From an uncultured Bacteroidales bacterium (GTDB lineage Bacteria; Bacteroidota; Bacteroidia; Bacteroidales; Paludibacteraceae), in the NCBI GenBank assembly GCA_903830915.1, contig CAIKVR010000312.1, positions 1 through 50,257 of the forward strand: a DNA stretch of 50,257 nt, read 5' to 3'. Below the pieces are notes generated by a model. It saw only the letters and a list, made by a program, of their open reading frames with translations. It did not search any database and was not told where the DNA came from. Of this stretch, positions 35,189 through 45,177 are shown in pieces (position 1 is the first letter of the stretch; each line of letters starts with the position of its first letter). A program made the position numbers and the translations under genes.

Positions 35189-38100
35189 TTAGAATGAAAC
35201 AGTTAAGCCCATTGAATAATCTGCCGGACGTCCTGAGCGGGAGGTGTCGTAGCCTAAACTTGAAATACCACTCCGAAGCGTTACTTCAGGATCCATACCG
35301 GTGTAATTTGTCCATAAATAAATATTTTGCATGGTTGCATACATGCGCAAATCATTCAATCCCAGTTTTTTGACCAGTTTTTTGTCAAATGAATAACTCA
35401 TAGTCAAAGACTTGAACCGGAGGAATGAACCATCTTCTACATAACGGTCAGACCCAAGCCAATTGTAACCTTTAGCTAATAATGCACGAGGCAACAAATC
35501 TGTTGGTGCTGTGGTAGGGTCATCGTACGAACTTCTCCATCGTTTTAATACAGAAGTACTCTGGTTGCCGAATCCATACATACTTTCCATTTCCATACGG
35601 GTTTGATTAATTACTTTTCCACCGTAGCGGTAGTAGAAGTATGCACTCAATGTTATTATATTTTTCCATCGGATGGTAGGTCCAAAACCTCCGGTTAATA
35701 ATGGGTTCATACTTCCAAGATAAACAATATCCTGCGCATTGATATTTCCATCGTGGTTGATATCTTTATAGCGCGCATCTCCTGGTTGGAATTCATAACC
35801 CACCGAAGGATACCAGAATTTCATTTTCACAGCTTCTTTATTTCCTTTTGAATCGTAGGTGTAAATCGGATTTCCGTTCACATCTTTAGCTGTTGTTTGG
35901 CTTGCATTCAAATAAACCCCATCATATTTATATCCGTAGAACGAACCCAGAGGATTGCCCATCTGAATTTTAGTTAGATAAGAACCATTAGTAGCTGTAG
36001 GTGTAGAAATCTGAGGAATGTTATCGGACAGACTTACTACCTCGTTTTCAGAACGGGCAAAAGTGAAGTTGATATCAAGCTGCCATTCTTTGGTTTTAAC
36101 AGCTTGTGTACTAATACTTAACTCCCAGCCTCTGTTATCCATAGTACCTACATTTGAACCGATTGAACTAAAACCGGAAGTACTTGAAATGTTTACAGTA
36201 GGGAAATACAGGTCGTTTGTTCGTTTTTTATACCAGTTGAAATCAATATTCAACCTGTTTTTGAACAATATTAAATTTGAACCGAGGTTAAGATCTGTAA
36301 CTTTCTCCCAACGCAGATTCGATAACTGTAGTCCGGTAGAATAAACACCTTGTTCGCCAAGATAAGTCCAATTATAAGTACCATAATTATTGTAATAGAG
36401 GTAATTTTTACTTACCGGATTACCACTAACGCCTGTTGAAGCACGGAAACTAAAATCATCAACGAATTTCATTTCTTTCATGAACGGTTCGTTGGAAAAA
36501 ATCCACTTAGCTGAAGCACTTGGGAAGAAACCATATCTATTCTTTTCGCTGTACTTTGAATCACCATCACGTCGCAAAGTTCCGTTTATAATGTAACGGT
36601 CGAGAAGTTTGTATTGAACCATTCCCAAAAGCGAATAAGATCTTGATTCTGAAGAGCCAGAGTTCAATCCTAATCCTGACCCAATTATATTAGAAGCAAT
36701 GGATGGATCCTGTAAAAAGTTTGAAGCACTCAGAGCACTAATTTCCTGATAAGAAGAGGAGCGAACATCATAAGTGCTTATTTGTAACAGACCGAGTAAT
36801 TCATTGTTTTTACCCAACTTTGGAGTAAAAATCAATTTATTGAAGGTTTGAACTACAAAAGCTTCAGAAGCAAGGTCAGTAGTTCTGTTCACACTGTTTT
36901 CCGGCCAAAGACGGCCTGTAGCAATCTGAGGTAAAAAACGGTTATCCTTGGATGTGTTAATATCAAAAGCAAGATCTGCCTGATATTTGAGTACTTCAGG
37001 CAAAACCCAGTATTGAATATTGAATTTTGGCATGATACGTTCACTTTTAACTCTCCAATATCCTGAATTACCCATTGCTACCGGATTGTAAATTCCTGAG
37101 TTATTGGTTGCACTCCAATAGCCTTGAGGGGTAGTAACAGGTGATAAAAAATTAGGAGTTTGAACCCAACCGCTACCATCCGGATTTGGTGCCCATTCGT
37201 AGACAGACATGTTAGGCATTTTAGTATAAGCCGTATTCAATAAATCTGTTATATAGTTTTTATCCTGGTCGCCATGTGTATATGCCAGACTTACCTGAAA
37301 TTTCAACCTGTCTGAAACGCTGTAGTCAAGATTCAATTGAGCTGTGATACGGGAATATGCCTGTCCGATTACTGTTCCTGTCTGATTGTAGTAACCAAGT
37401 GCAGTGCGGTATTGAGCCTTTTCACCACCACCCGAAATAGATATGGAATGATCCTGAGTGTATCCTGTTTTTGTTAAGGCACTATACCAATCTGTATTCT
37501 GACCGTAATTATAAAAGTAATACGGGTTATTTGGATCGCGTGTAAACTGTGGATATGCAGTTGTACTTAGTGGATTTCCTGCATTCTCGGCTTCATCCAA
37601 AATCAAGGATGTGTATTGGTCTCCTGACAAGGTTTTGATAGGTTTTGCAGGTGTATTCATTGAGCCTTTGAAAGTGTACGAAACTGTTGGTTTGCTTATA
37701 GAACCACGTTTGGTTTTAATCAATAAAACTCCATTAGCACCACGGTTACCATAAAGGGCGCAGGCAGCAGCATCTTTCAGAACTGTTATTTCCTGAATAT
37801 CAGCAGGAGAGATATTTAATAATTGAGCATAATTTTCCTGATCAGCAGTAGCAAAATCAAAGTCTGAACCGATATTGGTGTCAAAAGGAATACCATCTAC
37901 TACAATCAGCGGATCAGAACCATTGTTTATGGAGGTTGTACCACGGATACGAATAGACATACCTGCTCCCGGCTCACCACCATTGGCAACAATATCCACC
38001 CCAGACATACGTCCCTGAAGTGCCTCGTCAATAGAAGTTACCTGTAGTCCTTCCAATTCTTTTGTATCAATTTTCTGAACAGCAAAAGTTAAGTCTTTGT

Positions 38101-38494
38101 CCGAGATATTTCCAATACCAAGATTTGTTTGTTTTCTGGCTACAACAGTTGCACCTTCGATTGTTTTTGATCCATCCTCTAATTGAATGTTAATTACCGT
38201 TGAACTTCCCGGAACTCTGCTAACTGTTTGATATCCGATATACGAAAAAGTTATTTTTGTATTTTGGTTTCCTGAAATCTTTAAGGTATAGTTTCCATCT
38301 AAATCTGTTTTGGTACCGTTCAGAATACGGTTGTCTTTATCAAATTCAATTACTGACACGCCAATTAAAGCTTCTTTATCTGAAGATGAAGTAACTTTTC
38401 CATGTATTATTTGCTTCGTTTGTGCCTTTGCTGATGTTGAAACCAGTAACGATACAAGGACCAGAATAAATATTATTGTGCTATTTTTTTTCAT
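35189..38494 (-). CDS. SusC/RagA-family TonB-dependent transporter
   Basis: 1101 residues. Signal peptide about 1-25, carboxypeptidase-D-regulatory-like domain (about 29-110, IHGKVTSSSDKEALIGVSVIEF), then plug with ALQGRMSGVDIVANGGEPG, IRIRGTTSINNGSDPLIVVDGIP and ISPADIQEITVLKDAAACALYG, and a barrel that ends with YVEDGSFLRFKSLTMSYSF and GLTVSF. This is the canonical SusC form. It forms the first SusC/D pair of the operon and most likely imports RG-I oligosaccharides. The gene follows the four-domain FAS1 gene by 26 bases. Confidence 0.95.
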   Translation of the reverse strand: MKKNSTIIFILVLVSLLVSTSAKAQTKQIIHGKVTSSSDKEALIGVSVIEFDKDNRILNGTKTDLDGNYTLKISGNQNTKITFSYIGYQTVSRVPGSSTVINIQLEDGSKTIEGATVVARKQTNLGIGNISDKDLTFAVQKIDTKELEGLQVTSIDEALQGRMSGVDIVANGGEPGAGMSIRIRGTTSINNGSDPLIVVDGIPFDTNIGSDFDFATADQENYAQLLNISPADIQEITVLKDAAACALYGNRGANGVLLIKTKRGSISKPTVSYTFKGSMNTPAKPIKTLSGDQYTSLILDEAENAGNPLSTTAYPQFTRDPNNPYYFYNYGQNTDWYSALTKTGYTQDHSISISGGGEKAQYRTALGYYNQTGTVIGQAYSRITAQLNLDYSVSDRLKFQVSLAYTHGDQDKNYITDLLNTAYTKMPNMSVYEWAPNPDGSGWVQTPNFLSPVTTPQGYWSATNNSGIYNPVAMGNSGYWRVKSERIMPKFNIQYWVLPEVLKYQADLAFDINTSKDNRFLPQIATGRLWPENSVNRTTDLASEAFVVQTFNKLIFTPKLGKNNELLGLLQISTYDVRSSSYQEISALSASNFLQDPSIASNIIGSGLGLNSGSSESRSYSLLGMVQYKLLDRYIINGTLRRDGDSKYSEKNRYGFFPSASAKWIFSNEPFMKEMKFVDDFSFRASTGVSGNPVSKNYLYYNNYGTYNWTYLGEQGVYSTGLQLSNLRWEKVTDLNLGSNLILFKNRLNIDFNWYKKRTNDLYFPTVNISSTSGFSSIGSNVGTMDNRGWELSISTQAVKTKEWQLDINFTFARSENEVVSLSDNIPQISTPTATNGSYLTKIQMGNPLGSFYGYKYDGVYLNASQTTAKDVNGNPIYTYDSKGNKEAVKMKFWYPSVGYEFQPGDARYKDINHDGNINAQDIVYLGSMNPLLTGGFGPTIRWKNIITLSAYFYYRYGGKVINQTRMEMESMYGFGNQSTSVLKRWRSSYDDPTTAPTDLLPRALLAKGYNWLGSDRYVEDGSFLRFKSLTMSYSFDKKLVKKLGLNDLRMYATMQNIYLWTNYTGMDPEVTLRSGISSLGYDTSRSGRPADYSMGLTVSF

Positions 38495-38520
38495 ATTAGT
38501 CTCTTTAATTCAATTTGTGG

Positions 38521-40962
38521 TCATTGAGGTTTCGTATATACAAAATAATCATTTATCTCATGCATTACTGCTTTGGATCCAAAATAATTACTGTGTTTGA
38601 GCCCTCTTGTAACAGTTGCTGTTTTTACCATAGTAGAAAATTGTTTACCAGAACCTAAAGATTTAGTTGAAACAACCAGATTTCCCGATGCGTCTTTTCG
38701 AATAGCAAGATAGGTGTTATCAACCACATCTTTCAATACTGTGGGCCATGTTTCTTCTGTCAGTACCTCTTTATTGGGCATAATATAAGGTAGACCATCA
38801 TCTACAAATTCTTTTCCCTTAACAAAATGGTAAAGAATAAATTTTGTGGCTTTAATACGGGCAGCTGCATCGGCTGTTACGCTGGTCAGTGCAGGTAAGT
38901 CTCCATTTGCGATTGCTTTAGTTATCGCAGCATTTGCAGGCATGAATATAGTCAGTACCATATCTGCTGATAACCCTGCTAATTCGTTACTCGCATCGCC
39001 TTTCAGACAAGCCGCTATATAGTTTTTGAAAAGAGCTACACCGGTATTTTGAGTTCCTGATGCCATATTCAGAATATAGGTATATAAATCCTGACTAGCA
39101 TAACCCTCAACTGAATTTGGGTAGGTATTTCTCCGTGAATACTGTAGCATTTTGTCAATTTTGAAAACCTGACCATTTATAAACGTTTTATAGGGTGTAG
39201 CAGTAACTCCGGAAACATTTATGTCTGCATTTTCATCAAAATTACCAAGCATTTGGATTTTTCCATCTTTGTAACGAATCATATCGCCATAGTCATTTAC
39301 AGAATAAGAATAGCCACCGTAAGCTGTTGCAAAAGTTGCATCAGTTTTAAAATTTGTCATTGCACAGTTAACCTGATCATTTTTCAAGCGTTTAAAGATG
39401 TGTGACCGTACCAATCGCTGCATACGGATTCCTGCATCAAATACTCCGGCAGTTGAGTTAGAATTTGAAAATCCGTATTTCTTTGATCCAGCTAACCAAA
39501 TCCAGCTGAATCCATCGGCAGCCAGCAGCTCGTCTGAAGGCAACAGTACCGTATAATTCTCCTGAGTATAGCCATTCAATTCACACTTCATTAATTCTTC
39601 TTTCAGGGTGGTGTTGAAATACTCAGTAAAAGCAGTGTTTAAGAGGTTATAGGATGGATTAAGCAAAATTTCGGTAAATACAGTTTCGAAATAACGGCTT
39701 TTGATATAATTGTCGGAGCCATAGAAAAATCCGTTACTTGCAGGTGAAATTTTACTGTAATTCGCCAGATCAAAAGCATCGCCTTTAGCTCCTTTACCAT
39801 TAAAAAACTCACCCAATGAATTCATACTTCCCTTGTAATCACCCGGCCAAACAAGGTCATCAATCATTTGAGCGTTGATGAAATAAAAAAGAATATCTAA
39901 TGAGACAGTTTCAATTCCGCCCGGGTAATAAGCTTTTAATTTTTCATCGTAAAATTTCTGAATGGCTTTGTTGTTGGGTGCAAAAAGCGTATAACCGCCT
40001 TGTTCGGCTTGTTTATTGCTGGCTCCGAAACGTTCACCGTTCAAATTAACAGCCAATCCACTGTAATACTTAAGGTAAACTTCGTCAATATTTTGAGATG
40101 GCATAGCCTGCTTGTAGAAATCGGTAAGGGTTTTATTATAAGCGTAGGTTATAAAGTATGGATCACCTGTTGAGCCTGTTTTGTTAATCAAAGCTTTAAA
40201 CATACTGTAATCCGGATTGTTCAACAGTCTGTCAAGGGTTGGAAGTGGCTCCAAAACCTGATCAATTTCGTGAGCAACACCATTCTCTGCCAACAGATCT
40301 TTAGTGACAATATTTGCACTTTGAACATTATTTCCGGTATATTTAGTGGGGTAGAAAATTCCATAATCGGAAGCTGCCTGAGCGTGACTGCGGGAACGTT
40401 CAAAAACGCTTGTAAGATAAAATGGAAGGTATTTGTAGTTTTGATCTCCCATGTTAAACGAAGACATATCGTACACCCAAATGGATTTACCTTTGTAATT
40501 TTCCTTATGAATGGTTTCATAATAAGTAGTTTTTTTCTTGATACTGGTCAGCGTATCCCAGCCACCGCTCAACACATCAGTCAAATGATTGTAGGAATAG
40601 TTATTGTAAACGATAGAATAACTTACAATCTGTTTTACCAGAGAATCGGGTATCTGACTAACTGCCGAATCAGGAGTGGCAGCCGGAAAAGAATAACCTT
40701 TTGTACTAAAATAATTAATAAAAGCTGAGTCATTGGGTGCAAAGACAGTATAAAGTCCGCTTGATTTCAATGCTGAAGCGTAGAGAGTACGGTCAACGCA
40801 TTTAAGATAGCATTTAAACCGTCCTTCTTTTTGCAAAACCTGATAAATGGGAGGTTGTAACCAGGTTGGACGATTAAAATAGATCTCTTTGTCGTTATTA
40901 CAACGTACAAACAAGAGAACTAATAAGGGCACAAGAATAAAAACCTTGCTAAAATTTCTCAT
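38521..40962 (-). CDS. Four-domain fasciclin (FAS1) lipoprotein
   Basis: 813 residues, first gene of the long operon. Lipobox VLLFVRC, then NNDKEIYF. Four consecutive FAS1-type domains: about 35-245 (LYTVFAPNDSAFINYF ... GVAHEIDQVLEPLPTLD), 245-430 (YTLFAPNNKAIQKFYDE), 430-615 (YTVLLPSDELLAADGF ... FKIDKMLQY) and 620-813 (LTIFMPANAAITKA ... AVMHEINDYFVYTKP). No enzymatic motif. FAS1 domains are adhesion/protein-contact modules; an outer-membrane lipoprotein made of four of them next to SusC suggests a scaffold or glycan capture function, which is inferred. Transcription starts from the promoter at 41142-41171, giving a leader of about 170 bases. Confidence 0.85.
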   Translation of the reverse strand: MRNFSKVFILVPLLVLLFVRCNNDKEIYFNRPTWLQPPIYQVLQKEGRFKCYLKCVDRTLYASALKSSGLYTVFAPNDSAFINYFSTKGYSFPAATPDSAVSQIPDSLVKQIVSYSIVYNNYSYNHLTDVLSGGWDTLTSIKKKTTYYETIHKENYKGKSIWVYDMSSFNMGDQNYKYLPFYLTSVFERSRSHAQAASDYGIFYPTKYTGNNVQSANIVTKDLLAENGVAHEIDQVLEPLPTLDRLLNNPDYSMFKALINKTGSTGDPYFITYAYNKTLTDFYKQAMPSQNIDEVYLKYYSGLAVNLNGERFGASNKQAEQGGYTLFAPNNKAIQKFYDEKLKAYYPGGIETVSLDILFYFINAQMIDDLVWPGDYKGSMNSLGEFFNGKGAKGDAFDLANYSKISPASNGFFYGSDNYIKSRYFETVFTEILLNPSYNLLNTAFTEYFNTTLKEELMKCELNGYTQENYTVLLPSDELLAADGFSWIWLAGSKKYGFSNSNSTAGVFDAGIRMQRLVRSHIFKRLKNDQVNCAMTNFKTDATFATAYGGYSYSVNDYGDMIRYKDGKIQMLGNFDENADINVSGVTATPYKTFINGQVFKIDKMLQYSRRNTYPNSVEGYASQDLYTYILNMASGTQNTGVALFKNYIAACLKGDASNELAGLSADMVLTIFMPANAAITKAIANGDLPALTSVTADAAARIKATKFILYHFVKGKEFVDDGLPYIMPNKEVLTEETWPTVLKDVVDNTYLAIRKDASGNLVVSTKSLGSGKQFSTMVKTATVTRGLKHSNYFGSKAVMHEINDYFVYTKPQ

Positions 40963-41141
40963 GAAGTGTATGAATTTAAGGAATTTTTAATTGATTTCAT
41001 GCAATCGTTTGGGAATGCAATTAAACTTGTGCAAAACTACAACAACACACAGATTTAGTCTCTGTCTTATTGTACATATATCTAGAAAAATATACAAATC
41101 TTTGAATTCTAGTACATCTGTACAATTAACATTATTGTGTG

Positions 41142-41171
41142 CAAATTTAATTGCAAGCAACAAAAATTCAA
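41142..41171 (-). promoter_or_regulatory. Promoter of the FAS1-SusC-SusD operon
   Basis: Minus-strand -33 TTG (41171-41169), 19-base spacer, -7 box TAAATTTG (41149-41142). Good match to the Bacteroidota consensus. The -7 box overlaps one of three TTTAATTGCA repeats. Confidence 0.65.
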
Positions 41172-41379
41172 TATTATAACGATTGATATTATTAAATCAA
41201 TGCTTATATATTTAATTGCATAACAGTAATTTATATAAAACAATCGAATGTTGTACTAAGTTTTTTTAGTAATACTATATCTTGCTATTATGTTATTATT
41301 TGTTTATGTTTTAATTACCAAACTTTCATATATGTCATTTACAAATATTCAGTATCTTTTTTATTGTACTCATATTGTG

Positions 41380-41387
41380 TAACTTTG
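41380..41387 (+). promoter_or_regulatory. Candidate -7 box of the GH43-esterase unit
   Basis: TAACTTTG fits TAnnTTTG, 171 bases before the ATG at 41558. The only nearby TTG is 13 bases upstream, too close for a normal -33, so the call is tentative. Confidence 0.4.
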
Positions 41388-41557
41388 TATTAAACAGAAT
41401 TTGAATAACTGTATAATTGATTGAAAATGAGCATTTAAAAACATTATTTGATTGTATTAAAATTCGTAAAATCTTATTTGTATTTATTTCAGAAAGTAAG
41501 ATCAATGCTTTTGATTAATTTTTTATTCTATTGATAATTAGTTTTATATGTGTTTTT

Positions 41558-42532
41558 ATGAAAAAGAGATTTTCGTATTTCTTCCTCTTGTTATTTTTTA
41601 TTCTCTTGCCAAAAGTTGTTTGTGCTATAAATCCGCAAAAAACAGGTTTAATGTCGGAGGAGAATTCGATAAATTATGTATTTGCCTATTTTAAAAACAA
41701 CGGAAAAGATGGATTACATCTTGCCGGAAGTAAGGATGGTTTAAACTGGTCGACCTTTAAAAACGATCAGTCATTCCTGACTCCCAAAGTGGGGAATGAT
41801 AAACTCATGCGTGACCCTTGTATTATTCGTGGACTTGATGGGGAATTTCATGCAGTTTGGACTGTAAGTTGGTCGGAGAAAGGTATTGGATATGCTAGTT
41901 CACCGGATTTGATTCATTGGTCAGCGCAACAATACATTCCGGTAATGGAAAAGGAAGACAGTGCACGAAACTGCTGGGCTCCCGAAATTACCTGTGATAC
42001 GGCAAAGAGAACCTATATGATTTACTGGGCAACTACCATAAAAGGTAAATTTAAAGAAACTTATTCATCATCCGAAAGCGGGTATAATCACCGGATTTAT
42101 TACGTTACAACAAAAGATTTCAAAATTTTCAGTGATACCAGACTTTTGTACGAACCAGGTTTTAATGTTATTGATGCTTCTATTGTGTATGAAAAAGGCA
42201 GGTATAGAATGCTCCTGAAAGACGAAACGCACGAACCGGTTCAGAAAAACCTGAAAATAGCCTATGCCGACAACCTTACCGGACCATACTCAAAAGCAGG
42301 GGGTTCCATAACCGGAAATTACTGGGCAGAAGGACCAACTTCTGTGAAAGTGGGCGATAAGTGGATTGTGTATTTTGATAAATACAGTGAACATAAGTAT
42401 GGTGCTATAAGTTCTTATGATTTAGTAAGTTGGGAAGATATTTCTGAGCAGATAAAAGTTCCTTCGGGACTTCGTCATGGAAGTATTCTGACAGTCGACA
42501 GTAAGATATTTGAAAAATTACATAAGCAATAG
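41558..42532 (+). CDS. GH43-like five-bladed propeller glycosidase
   Basis: 324 residues from ATG 41558 (an upstream in-frame TTG at 41531 is unlikely). Signal peptide about 1-23, no lipobox. The sequence follows the Bacteroidota GH43-type family: MRDPCII with Asp86 as probable base, GIGYASSPDLIHWSAQQYIPVM, CWAPEITCD, FNVIDASIV with Asp206 as pKa modulator, and YWAEGPTSV with Glu258 as probable acid. GH43 members remove arabinose, xylose or galactose side chains; in an RG-I locus, arabinan or galactan side chains are the likely target, but the subfamily cannot be settled by eye. It is followed 55 bases later by the esterase gene. Confidence 0.8.
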   Translation: MKKRFSYFFLLLFFILLPKVVCAINPQKTGLMSEENSINYVFAYFKNNGKDGLHLAGSKDGLNWSTFKNDQSFLTPKVGNDKLMRDPCIIRGLDGEFHAVWTVSWSEKGIGYASSPDLIHWSAQQYIPVMEKEDSARNCWAPEITCDTAKRTYMIYWATTIKGKFKETYSSSESGYNHRIYYVTTKDFKIFSDTRLLYEPGFNVIDASIVYEKGRYRMLLKDETHEPVQKNLKIAYADNLTGPYSKAGGSITGNYWAEGPTSVKVGDKWIVYFDKYSEHKYGAISSYDLVSWEDISEQIKVPSGLRHGSILTVDSKIFEKLHKQ

Positions 42533-42587
42533 ATGAATTCGAAAAAATAAAAATACTGACAATTAAATAATCTATATCAATTAAAAT

Positions 42588-44978
42588 ATGAGACAACATA
42601 CAATTCATCAGGGCATTTTATTATTTTTTGCTTTTATTTTCTGCTTTTTATCAGAGACAAAAGCAACTGTTACGATGACCTATCCATTTGCCAGCAGTAT
42701 GGTTTTGCAACGCAATCAGGTTGTACCGATATGGGGAACAGCTGCTTCCGGTGAAGTGGTGACAGTAACTTTTAACGGACAGACTAAATCAGCGATAACC
42801 GCAACCACCGGGAAGTGGCGTATTATTTTGGATCCCATGATTGAGAAAGGACCATTGGTAATGACGGTTAAAGGAACTAATACCTTGACTTTTACTGATG
42901 TTTACATTGGAGAAGTTTGGAATTGTGCCGGTCAGTCCAACATGGACACACGTTTATATTATTATACAGGTTTGGCCGATACAATTCTGGCCGCTAATAA
43001 TCCTTTATTGAGATATATTGATGTGCGTTACACTATAATGGGCTCAAATGTAGGTTGGCATGCCATAACACCTACAACGGCAGGTGGTTGCTCGGCTACG
43101 GCTTATTTCTTTGGGAAACAATTACAAAAGAAATTGGGTTGTGCAGTAGGTTTGCTCGTTACAGCTGTGGGTGGAACTTATATTGAAAGCTGGTTCGATC
43201 CGGTTACTCTTGCAGAGAACCCTAAAATGGTAATGCCTTCGGGTTTTACTACACCGGGTGATATGTATAACTCTTATGTTGCACCTGTGGTTAGTTATGG
43301 CATCAAAGGCACTGTGTGCATGCATGGTGAACAAAATGCAGGAGATACTATTACAGCCCCGTTGTATGGCGAGCGTCTGAAAAAACTGATTACCGGTTGG
43401 CGCAGAGCGTGGGGACAGGGAGATTTCCCGTTTTATTACGGTCAGATAACCATGTTTAATACAAAGTCATCTCCTGATACATTGAGCCCCATTGTTCAGG
43501 TTCGGGAAGGACAACGTGCAGCATTGGTTTTGCCAAATACAGGTATGTCTGTAAACCTTGATTTAAGCGCAGGTGGCTGGCATTTCCCCAATAAATACGA
43601 AGCAGGCAGGCGATTAGCTCTTTTGGCACTGGCAAAAGATTATGGTCAGTCAACACTTGAATATTCTGGTCCTGTTTATCAAAAATTTGGTGTTCAGGGA
43701 GCTAAGGTGAAAATACAGTTTAGTCATACCGGCTTAGGACTTACAACTTCCGATGCCAATTCACCAACCGGTTATGTTATTGCAGGTGCAGATAATGTGT
43801 GGTATTCAACCACAACGACTGCAATTGTCGACAGCACTATTGTAATTTCAAGTACAAATGTGACTGCACCAGTTAAAATTGCGTATGTATTAGGAAAAAC
43901 TTCCTGTAATTTAAGCAACAAAGATAAATTGCCGGGTTCACCATTCAGAAGCGACAGAGAGTATTGGAGAAATGGGATAAATCAGATTATCAGCATGGCA
44001 GAACTTAACCGGATATCCTATATTTATCCCGATTTTAGTCCGGCAACCACCACATCCGGTTTAAAAATTACCTACGAATCAGATAATCCCAACATTGCAA
44101 ACATTACTGCAGACGGGTTGGTGCATATAACCGGTGCAGGAACCTGTAAGATTAAAGCATATCAAAAGGGAGATTCTATTTATCGTTCTTCCATTGTTCT
44201 GACTCAGACACTTGTTGTCAATAAAGCTAGCCAAACCATAACTTTCCCTGATATCCCTGCAAAAATCTATGGTGATGCACCTGTTGAATTAGCGGCAACT
44301 GCATCATCGGGTCTTCCTGTTACATATAGTGTGACAGCAGGCGATGCGGTATCCGTTACGGGGAATGTAGCAAAGATTGTAAAAGCAGGAACGGTTACAA
44401 TTAAAGCTTCGCAATCTGGAAATGTTGGTTATTTTGGAGCAACAGCAGTTAGTAAAAACATTACTATTTCCACAGCCCTCCTGACTATTACGGCATCAGA
44501 TACTTTACGGAAACTTAGCGCCGAAAACCCTGTGTTTAAAGTAAAATACGAAGGATTTGTATATGCTGACAATGCTGATTCAATAGACGTAAAACCTGCG
44601 ATGAGTTGTGCAGCTGACAAAACGAGTCCCGTTGGTGATTATGTCATTTCGGTATCCGGAGCATCTGACAATAATTATAATATTGCGTATGTTAATGGAA
44701 AGTTAACGGTAATTGATGATACCGGATTGGAAAATATTCAAAGCAGATTCTCGATTTATCCACTTCCTGTTCAGCAACAATTGAACATTGATTTGGATCA
44801 GTCTTCCAATTCTTTGACAGTTATTATAGAAGCATTAAATGGACAAAAAGTGGTTGAAAAATCATTACAATTCGGAACTAAACAGAGCTTGGATTGTTCC
44901 AATCTTACTTCGGGAATATACATCCTGAAAGTTTGTAAAGACAATCAGGTTTTTGTCAGACGAATAGTAAAGCAATAA
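42588..44978 (+). CDS. SGNH-type (sialate O-acetylesterase-like) acetylesterase with T9SS tail
   Basis: 796 residues. Signal peptide about 1-26. About 28-345 is the SASA-type esterase: GQSNM with nucleophile Ser117, AVGGTYIESW (193-202) with oxyanion Gly, MHGEQNAG (245-252), and His332 in WHFPNKYEAGRRLAL. In most relatives the His is preceded by Asp in a D-x-H-P motif; here residue 330 is Gly and Pro is Phe. About 470-560 and 560-720 are Ig-like and MBG-type domains (QTITFPDIPAKIYGDAPVEL; LTITASDTLRKLSAENPVF). About 720-796 is a T9SS sorting domain (FSIYPLPVQQQLNI ... GIYILKVCKDNQVFVRRIVKQ). Likely removes acetyl groups from RG-I so the lyases can act (inference). It lies in a unit with the GH43-like gene and ends before terminator 45037-45062. 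Confidence 0.82.
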   Translation: MRQHTIHQGILLFFAFIFCFLSETKATVTMTYPFASSMVLQRNQVVPIWGTAASGEVVTVTFNGQTKSAITATTGKWRIILDPMIEKGPLVMTVKGTNTLTFTDVYIGEVWNCAGQSNMDTRLYYYTGLADTILAANNPLLRYIDVRYTIMGSNVGWHAITPTTAGGCSATAYFFGKQLQKKLGCAVGLLVTAVGGTYIESWFDPVTLAENPKMVMPSGFTTPGDMYNSYVAPVVSYGIKGTVCMHGEQNAGDTITAPLYGERLKKLITGWRRAWGQGDFPFYYGQITMFNTKSSPDTLSPIVQVREGQRAALVLPNTGMSVNLDLSAGGWHFPNKYEAGRRLALLALAKDYGQSTLEYSGPVYQKFGVQGAKVKIQFSHTGLGLTTSDANSPTGYVIAGADNVWYSTTTTAIVDSTIVISSTNVTAPVKIAYVLGKTSCNLSNKDKLPGSPFRSDREYWRNGINQIISMAELNRISYIYPDFSPATTTSGLKITYESDNPNIANITADGLVHITGAGTCKIKAYQKGDSIYRSSIVLTQTLVVNKASQTITFPDIPAKIYGDAPVELAATASSGLPVTYSVTAGDAVSVTGNVAKIVKAGTVTIKASQSGNVGYFGATAVSKNITISTALLTITASDTLRKLSAENPVFKVKYEGFVYADNADSIDVKPAMSCAADKTSPVGDYVISVSGASDNNYNIAYVNGKLTVIDDTGLENIQSRFSIYPLPVQQQLNIDLDQSSNSLTVIIEALNGQKVVEKSLQFGTKQSLDCSNLTSGIYILKVCKDNQVFVRRIVKQ

Positions 44979-45036
44979 TCGTATTCCGAATAATGTAACG
45001 ACGTATATTTATAGAAAATAATGTGATTATTTGTAT

Positions 45037-45062
45037 AAAACAGCGTAAGATAGGCTGTTTTT
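45037..45062 (+). terminator. Terminator after the esterase gene
   Basis: AAAACAGC (45037-45044) pairs with GCTGTTTT (45054-45061), 9-base loop, followed by T. Short stem; moderate confidence. Confidence 0.65.
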
Positions 45063-45177
45063 GTATAATTGTACATTCATAAAGTATATTTTTCCATTCT
45101 TTGTGAGTAAAGAATTCAGTTATTTTGCATCTTATATATGATAAAACAATCATCCTTAAATAATTAATAATATTGAA

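Larger units (their letters stand above)
40963..41557. other. Divergent regulatory region of the RG-I locus
   Basis: About 595 bases with no credible gene. It holds a leftward promoter (41142-41171), a rightward -7 box (41380-41387), and three exact copies of TTTAATTGCA or its inverse: 41016-41025 (minus), 41146-41155 (plus) and 41211-41220 (plus). The middle copy overlaps the leftward -7 box. TTGTAC-type hexamers also recur. Regulation is therefore likely to act here, but no regulator gene is in the window. Confidence 0.6.

Noticed and set aside
40991-41179. 62-codon frame in the divergent intergenic region
   Set aside because: It overlaps the promoter and the TTTAATTGCA repeats, and has no protein-like pattern.
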